In this document: in pieces, positions 16,327 to 20,487 of the stretch
Numbering within the stretch: the stretch's first letter is position 1
How the letters are laid out: each line of letters starts with the position of its first letter
Source of the DNA: Rhizobiaceae bacterium
Lineage (GTDB): Bacteria; Pseudomonadota; Alphaproteobacteria; Rhizobiales; Rhizobiaceae
Length of the DNA stretch: 20,487 bases
Direction: 5' to 3'
Assembly (NCBI GenBank): GCA_020696915.1
Contig: JAJFMR010000016.1
Location: forward strand, 1 to 20,487
Notes under the pieces: generated by a model
Seen by the model: the letters and a program-made list of their open reading frames with translations, nothing else
What the model was told of the DNA's origin: nothing
The model's database searches: none
Position numbers and translations under genes: made by a program

Positions 16327-16408
16327 GTCGAGGGTGCCCGACGGCGCCTCTCCTGGGGCGGTCGGGTGTAACGGATTGCCGCGTTCGGGCGCGGGCGTTT
16401 CCCTCGAC
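16327..16408 (+). other. Nested inverted repeats after the BMP operon
   Basis: An outer pair, GTCGAGGG (16327-16334) with CCCTCGAC (16401-16408), encloses an inner hairpin GCCCGAC (16336-16342) with GTCGGGT (16361-16367), which can be extended by G-T pairs. No T-run follows, so it is not a classical terminator. It may stabilise the transporter mRNA 3' end or structure the leader of the next gene. High GC makes chance pairing possible. Confidence 0.35.
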
Positions 16409-16434
16409 CGGTGCCCCGCCGGGCCTGAGGCGCC

Positions 16435-18546
16435 ATGATGGCTACGGGAGGAGCAACACCGCTGATCGCCCTGGACGCGACGGCGGTCGATACCGAAACC
16501 ACCGGCCTCGATTCGGCGCGGGCGCGCATCGTCGCGCTTGGTGCCGTCGGGATTTCGAGGGGCAAGGTGGCCGACGAACGGACGCTCGATCTGCTCGTGA
16601 ACCCCGGCGAGCCGATTCCCGGAGCGGCAGCCCGCATCCACGGCATCACCGACGACAGGGTTCGGGACGCGAACGGCTTTCCAGCTGCCTTTGGACGGCT
16701 GCTGGAGTTTGCCGGAAGCAGCGTCCTGGTCGGCTACTCGATCGGTTACGACCTGGCCGTCTTCGACCGTGAATGCCGGCGCGCCGGGCTGCCGTTCGAC
16801 AAGCCGCGTTCGCTCTGCGTCAGGCTGCTGACGCGGCTCGTTGATCCGGATTTGCCCGATCATTCGCTGGAGACCATCGCCGCATGGCTGGGCGTCGACA
16901 TCGTCGGGCGTCATTCGGCCCTGGGCGACGCAAGAGCTGCCGCCCAGATCTTCGTGCGGCTTCTGCCTGCACTGCGGGGGCAGGGGATCCGGACGCTCGG
17001 CGAAGCCGAAACAGCCTGTCTCGACCTGTCGGACGAACTTGCCCGGGGTCACCAGGCCGGCTGGGTCGAGCCGGTGACGCGGCCGGCGCCTCCGGCTTTC
17101 AGTGCGATCGACCCTTATGCCTACCGGCATCGCATCGCCGACCTGATGAGCCATCCGGTGGTGACGATGAAACCGGCAACAACCCTGGAGGAGGGGATCG
17201 GGCGCATGGTCGATCGAAAGATCAGCGCCATCCTCGTCGCCGAGTCAGGCGAAACGGGAGGCCCGGTTGCCGATTACGGCATCGTCACCGAGCGGGACGT
17301 CGTGCGCCGCATCGCCGCCGAAGGCCGACAGGCACTGACCGTGCCGATCGGAACCATTGCGGGGCGACCACTTGCGAGCATCAGGGCGAACGCCTTCGTC
17401 TACCGTGCGGTCGGCAGGATGGACCGGCTGAAGATAAGGCATCTCGCCGTTCGCGACGACTCCGGCCGACTGGTGGGGATCGTGACGGCACGAGATCTGC
17501 TGGCGCTGCGCGCCGGCTCGGCGATCGCGCTCGACGACACGATCGCCACTGCCGGCGATCCGGCCGCAATGGCGGCCGCCTGGGCGACACTGCCGGACGT
17601 GGCCCAGTCGCTGCTTGCGGAAGACATCGAGGCCCGCACCGTGGCCGACATCGTCAGCGAAGAACTTTGCGGGCTGACGAAGCGCGCCTGCGAACTCGCG
17701 GAGGAGGCGATGGCGGAAGAGGGGCGCGGTCCGCCCCCTGGCCCTTATGCGGTGCTGGTGCTGGGCTCGGCCGGGCGCGGCGAAAGCCTGCTTGCCCCCG
17801 ATCAGGACAATGCCATCGTTTTCGAGCAGGGCGCAGAAGGCGGACGGGAGGACATCTGGTTCGGCGAACTCGGCGCCAGGCTCGCCAGCATTCTCGATAT
17901 AGCGGGCGTGCCTTTCTGCAAAGGCGGCGTCATGGCGATGAATCCGCAGTTCCGGGGCGGCCGGGCGCGCTGGCGGGAAAGGGTCGATACCTGGATCAGC
18001 CGGTCGCGGCCCGAGGACCTGCTCAACGTCGACATTTTCTTCGACCTGAAGCCAGTGCACGGTGACCATGCGCTGGGGACCGAACTGCTCGATTATGCCT
18101 TTGAGCGCGGCACCGCCGAGCCCGCCTTCGCCAAGCTGCTCGGCGATCAGGTGCAGCCGGAAAGCCCTTTCAACCTGTTCGGGGGATTGCGGCTCGACGA
18201 GGGACGCCTCGACCTGAAGATGCACGCCCTGTTTCCGATCGTCTCGACGGCCCGTCTCCTGGCAATACGCCATGGCATCCGGGCCCGCAGTACGCACGAT
18301 CGGCTGGAGGGGCTGATCAGGCTCGGGATCGGCGGCGACAGTGATCTTCGCGCCATGATTGAAGGCCATGCCCTGGTGATCGCCGTCCTGCTTGTCCAGC
18401 AAAGCCGGGACCTTCACTCAGGGGTTCGGGTTTCGAACCGCGTCGAGATTGCCCGTCTTCGGCCCGAGCAGAGATCGCAGCTGAAGGACATCGTTCAGCG
18501 GATGCAAGGAGTGCCGGAGCTGATCCGGAGCCTGATGTTCGCCTGA
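16435..18546 (+). CDS. DnaQ-like exonuclease / CBS pair / DUF294 nucleotidyltransferase fusion
   Basis: This 703-residue protein joins three modules. Residues about 14-180 are a DEDDh 3'-5' exonuclease domain with all catalytic residues: D19 and E21 (VDTETTG), D106 (GYDLAVF), H160 and D165 (HSALGDA). Residues about 232-360 hold two CBS domains (IADLMSHPVVTM... and ...HLAVRDDSGRLVGIVTARDL), which in other proteins sense adenine nucleotides. Residues about 400-540 are a DUF294 putative nucleotidyltransferase with GSAGRGE (444-450) and D456-x-D458, the GlnD-like pattern, followed by a DUF294 C-terminal domain to the end. No membrane segment is seen. The start has ATGATG with GAGG close by. CBS-DUF294 proteins are common; the nuclease at the N-terminus is the notable addition. 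Substrate and role are unknown. Confidence 0.9.
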   Translation: MMATGGATPLIALDATAVDTETTGLDSARARIVALGAVGISRGKVADERTLDLLVNPGEPIPGAAARIHGITDDRVRDANGFPAAFGRLLEFAGSSVLVGYSIGYDLAVFDRECRRAGLPFDKPRSLCVRLLTRLVDPDLPDHSLETIAAWLGVDIVGRHSALGDARAAAQIFVRLLPALRGQGIRTLGEAETACLDLSDELARGHQAGWVEPVTRPAPPAFSAIDPYAYRHRIADLMSHPVVTMKPATTLEEGIGRMVDRKISAILVAESGETGGPVADYGIVTERDVVRRIAAEGRQALTVPIGTIAGRPLASIRANAFVYRAVGRMDRLKIRHLAVRDDSGRLVGIVTARDLLALRAGSAIALDDTIATAGDPAAMAAAWATLPDVAQSLLAEDIEARTVADIVSEELCGLTKRACELAEEAMAEEGRGPPPGPYAVLVLGSAGRGESLLAPDQDNAIVFEQGAEGGREDIWFGELGARLASILDIAGVPFCKGGVMAMNPQFRGGRARWRERVDTWISRSRPEDLLNVDIFFDLKPVHGDHALGTELLDYAFERGTAEPAFAKLLGDQVQPESPFNLFGGLRLDEGRLDLKMHALFPIVSTARLLAIRHGIRARSTHDRLEGLIRLGIGGDSDLRAMIEGHALVIAVLLVQQSRDLHSGVRVSNRVEIARLRPEQRSQLKDIVQRMQGVPELIRSLMFA

Positions 18547-18557
18547 AGCTCTGGCAG

Positions 18558-18589
18558 GAAGAGGGCCGGCATTGCTGCCGGCCCCCTTC
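18558..18589. terminator. Hairpin between converging DUF294 and PRC-barrel genes
   Basis: GAAGAGGGCCGGCA and TGCCGGCCCCCTTC pair over 14 positions with one A-C mismatch around a TTGC loop. It lies midway between two converging genes and probably ends transcripts from both sides, though the T-runs are weak. Confidence 0.7.
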
Positions 18590-18615
18590 ATCATCTCCAC
18601 TCCAGCCTTCCAGGC

Positions 18616-20142
18616 TCAGCCCTGACGGATCTCGACTGACTGGTTCGGCTGGACTTCCTGCGCCGCGTTCATGTCGAACTCCGGCAACTCCGCGAGGTCG
18701 TCCTCCGTCATGCCGAGCAGGATGAGCTGGTCCTGATTCTCGGCCGACGTGGACAGGCGGTCGAGAGGCAGCGCAACTTCACGATCGCCGAGGCCGAGCA
18801 CGCCGCCCTGGCTCAGAACGACATAGTGACGATCGTTGCGCGTGACCACGCGCTCAACCGAGCCGATCTCCTCGCCCTGCCTGTTGACGATATCCTTGTC
18901 GACGATCTGGCTGACCTGTAGGGACGCCATCTCGCCGGCTGGCTGGTTCGGGTCGAACTGGCCGAGACGCTTGATGGTGGTTTCCGGCAACTGACGGTCA
19001 ACGCTGGCGGTCTGACCGGTATCAAGCTCCTGAGCCGGCTTCGCCGCCGCGGTCTGCTGACCACCCTGCTGAGCTTGTCGGTTGGCATCGGTCTGTGCAT
19101 CGGCAGTCTGCTGCTCGCCCTGCTGGGTCAGCCGGTCGCCGTCCGTCGGCGCATCGGCGGTCTGCTGACCACCCTGCTGAGCTTGACGGTTGGCATCGGT
19201 CTGCGCGTCGGCGGTCTGCTGATCGCTCTGCCGAGCCTGCTGACCCTCCGCACCCTCGGCGGCGGCTTGCTGTTCGGGACGCTCGATGCGGATATTGGGC
19301 TCGCCCGTCGTGTTGAACTGCACCTTGGGCTCACCGGCTTGCTCGAACTCTACCTTCGGTTCTGCCTGTTGGTAACTGACCTTGGGCTCGGCCTGCTGCA
19401 CGTTCACTTGTGCTTCCTCCGCCCGGGAACTCCGGACGACCGGCTGCCCGCGCTGGACCTCGACCTCGGCCTGCTGCTGCCCCTGGACGGCGACGTCGGG
19501 CTGCTCCATCTCGACCTTGACCTGCGGCTTCGCCTGCTCGACCTGCACCCGCGGCTGCTCCTGCGAGACCGCGACCTCAGGCTGCGCCATGGTCACACCG
19601 ACTTCCGGTTCGGGCATGCGCACGATGATTTCGGGCTGCGGCTGATCGATCGTGATGGTCGGCTGAGGGATTTGCACCCGAACCGTCGGCTGTGCCTGGC
19701 GGACGATGATCTCCGGCTCAGGCTGCTTCACCGTGACCTGCGGCTGAGCCTGCTGCACCGTGACTTCGGGCGAGTCCTGCTGGACTGTGACGTTGGGCTG
19801 CGGCTGCTGGACGATGATGCGGCTCTGATCCGAATCCTGAGCGGCCTGGTTCTGTTTCTGCCCATCCGAAGACGACGCTTGCCTGGATTCCAGCTCGCGT
19901 TCGGCCTTCCGGCCCGCCTCGACGTAACGCGCGCAGTTGGCGGCGTCACCGCTTTGCATCACACCCGTGGCTTCCTTGATCCAGGCCTCCTGGAAGCGAT
20001 CCTTGTTCTGCCGCGTGATTTGATCGAGCTGCGCGCAGCTCTGATTGTCCTGACCACCCTGCGTGGCCTCCTGGGCAAGCGCCGCCGGCGACAGTATCCC
20101 GGCAAGCGCCGTCGCAACGAGGAATTTCGTCGTTCGTCTCAT
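18616..20142 (-). CDS. Secreted repeat-rich PRC-barrel domain protein
   Basis: This 508-residue exported protein starts with a Sec signal peptide (cut after ALA at 23). Residues 24-95 form a charged, probably helical segment with two cysteines (C36, C70) that may form a disulfide. Residues about 110-290 are a long series of nine-residue repeats of the type xxQPxVxVx (for example PEVTVQQAQ, PQVTVKQPE), with valine/isoleucine alternating with polar residues, which suggests extended strands. Residues about 302-370 contain three 18-residue glutamine-rich repeats starting QQTADA. Residues about 404-485 are a PRC-barrel domain (SQIVDKDIVNRQGEEIGSVE... REVALPLDRL). The ATG has GGAG eight bases upstream. 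A stress-type promoter motif lies further up. An envelope or cell-surface role is inferred; no exact function is known. Confidence 0.87.
   Translation of the reverse strand: MRRTTKFLVATALAGILSPAALAQEATQGGQDNQSCAQLDQITRQNKDRFQEAWIKEATGVMQSGDAANCARYVEAGRKAERELESRQASSSDGQKQNQAAQDSDQSRIIVQQPQPNVTVQQDSPEVTVQQAQPQVTVKQPEPEIIVRQAQPTVRVQIPQPTITIDQPQPEIIVRMPEPEVGVTMAQPEVAVSQEQPRVQVEQAKPQVKVEMEQPDVAVQGQQQAEVEVQRGQPVVRSSRAEEAQVNVQQAEPKVSYQQAEPKVEFEQAGEPKVQFNTTGEPNIRIERPEQQAAAEGAEGQQARQSDQQTADAQTDANRQAQQGGQQTADAPTDGDRLTQQGEQQTADAQTDANRQAQQGGQQTAAAKPAQELDTGQTASVDRQLPETTIKRLGQFDPNQPAGEMASLQVSQIVDKDIVNRQGEEIGSVERVVTRNDRHYVVLSQGGVLGLGDREVALPLDRLSTSAENQDQLILLGMTEDDLAELPEFDMNAAQEVQPNQSVEIRQG
19052..19213. repeat. 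Three tandem 54-base repeats inside the PRC-barrel gene
   Basis: Units begin with GTCTGCTG at 19052, 19106 and 19160, exactly 54 bases apart, and a partial fourth begins at 19214. Units 1 and 3 are nearly identical, while unit 2 has diverged. They encode the 18-residue QQTADA repeats, so gain or loss of a unit would keep the frame. Confidence 0.9.
19279..19815. repeat. 27-base-period coding repeat (nine-residue units)
   Basis: This stretch encodes about 14 regular copies of a nine-residue Gln-Pro-hydrophobic unit (residues about 110-239), followed by less regular copies of the type AEPKVSYQQ to about residue 288. The DNA copies are more diverged than the encoded pattern, which suggests selection on the protein pattern, not recent duplication. 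Confidence 0.8.
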
Positions 20143-20219
20143 TATCTTTCTCCATGGTTCGACACAGCACGGACTTGCGCCCGTTCATCGGCCGGATCGG
20201 ATTTGCTTGATTTTGGGAA

Positions 20220-20235
20220 CGTCGATCGGTCGACG
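20220..20235. repeat. Inverted repeat CGTCGA-TCGG-TCGACG
   Basis: Perfect six-base arms surround four bases. The repeat lies just downstream of the start point expected from the GGAAC promoter motif, about 80 bases before the PRC-barrel start codon, so it could be an operator or a leader hairpin. Confidence 0.45.
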
Positions 20236-20247
20236 CTCATAGGTGCG

Positions 20248-20272
20248 AACTTCACAGCAGCCCATGTGTTCC
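20248..20272 (-). promoter_or_regulatory. Candidate EcfG/RpoE2-type general stress promoter
   Basis: On the minus strand GGAAC (20272-20268) is followed after 17 bases by GTT (20250-20248). This fits the alphaproteobacterial general stress sigma factor pattern, GGAAC then about 16-19 bases then GTT or TT. Transcription would start near 20240 and give a leader of roughly 100 bases for the PRC-barrel gene. The motif is short and was found by eye. Confidence 0.45.
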
Positions 20273-20274
20273 AA

Positions 20275-20297
20275 ATTTTGGGGAAAATCTGCCCCAA
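20275..20297. repeat. Overlapping A/T- and G/C-armed inverted repeats
   Basis: ATTTT-GGGG-AAAAT (20275-20288) overlaps TTGGGG-(8)-CCCCAA (20278-20297). They lie immediately upstream of the GGAAC element, where an activator or repressor might bind. Confidence 0.35.
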
Positions 20298-20487
20298 TAG
20301 CGAACATCACGGAGGAGCAGCACGCCTGTTGCCCGGCTGGAGGAATGAGCCCTGCTTCTGCAGCCGTTCAAGAGAACCGGGAGAGCCTTCGGCACGCTTC
20401 GGCGGTGCCGCTGCAGTCTTTGTCGTCGGATTCACCCGAAAAGACACATCATTTTTCGGCTGGACGCTGCACGAATGGTCTGAGTTC

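Larger units (their letters stand above)
20143..20487. other. Intergenic region upstream of the PRC-barrel gene, no gene supported
   Basis: This 345-base stretch holds the likely control region of the PRC-barrel gene. Reading frames stay open to the window edge on the plus strand (the frame of TTG at 20329, and one starting ATG at 20345) and on the minus strand (59 codons ending at a TGA at 20309-20307), but none shows a recognisable domain, a well-spaced ribosome-binding site or convincing codon bias. A neighbouring gene could end at 20307 on the minus strand; this cannot be settled here. Confidence 0.5.

Noticed and set aside
15208..17154. Open frame of 648 codons on the minus strand across the BMP binding protein and DUF294 genes
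   Set aside because: It runs antisense to two well-supported genes and the spacer between them; its composition is that of a shadow frame.
19052..19213. Possible CRISPR-like repeats
   Set aside because: The 54-base units are contiguous without unique spacers and encode a regular protein repeat.
19382..19645. Cysteine- and threonine-rich plus-strand frame opposite the PRC-barrel gene
   Set aside because: Its periodic look is the complement of the nine-residue coding repeat on the other strand; there is no ribosome-binding site or family match.

Overview
This window reads as chromosomal DNA from a high-GC alphaproteobacterium, most likely in the Hyphomicrobiales/Rhizobiales (Mesorhizobium-like Phyllobacteriaceae would fit). 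The argument rests on gene content: phosphatidylcholine synthase, an IalB-family protein, HspQ, a DUF2842 protein, heme A synthase, a BMP-type purine/nucleoside importer without a lipobox, and a PRC-barrel protein behind an EcfG/RpoE2-like promoter motif. Genus is inference. I saw no tRNA, rRNA, insertion sequence, phage gene or CRISPR array.

Layout. 1-445: 3' end of a polysaccharide co-polymerase/BY-kinase-like gene. 513-731 (-): small DUF2842 membrane protein, divergent from ctaA (heme A synthase, 899-2002). 2008-2584 (-): a DsbA/FrnE-type thiol oxidoreductase broken by an internal deletion; its start overlaps the stop of a YejA-like peptide-binding protein (2584-4392, -). 4624-5256: IalB-family protein, separated by a hairpin terminator from hspQ (-). 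5785-6744: AEC-family carrier, overlapping tail to tail a UbiH-type FAD monooxygenase (-).

8121-11433 is a tight four-gene run: DUF2182 membrane protein, DUF1326 cysteine-motif protein, phosphatidylcholine synthase (pcs) and a quinone oxidoreductase. 11553-16314 is a complete BMP-type ABC importer in the order ATPase, permease, permease, binding protein, with a candidate sigma-70 promoter in front. 16435-18546 encodes a DnaQ-like exonuclease/CBS/DUF294 nucleotidyltransferase fusion. 18616-20142 (-) encodes a secreted PRC-barrel protein with two kinds of internal repeat. The last 345 bases hold its probable regulatory region and no gene I can support.

Most of the window is housekeeping: cell envelope and lipid synthesis, respiratory cofactors, and uptake of peptides and nucleosides. 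The least explained parts are the DUF2182-DUF1326 pair coupled to pcs, the exonuclease-nucleotidyltransferase fusion, the repeat-rich PRC-barrel protein with its stress-type promoter, and the decayed thiol oxidoreductase.
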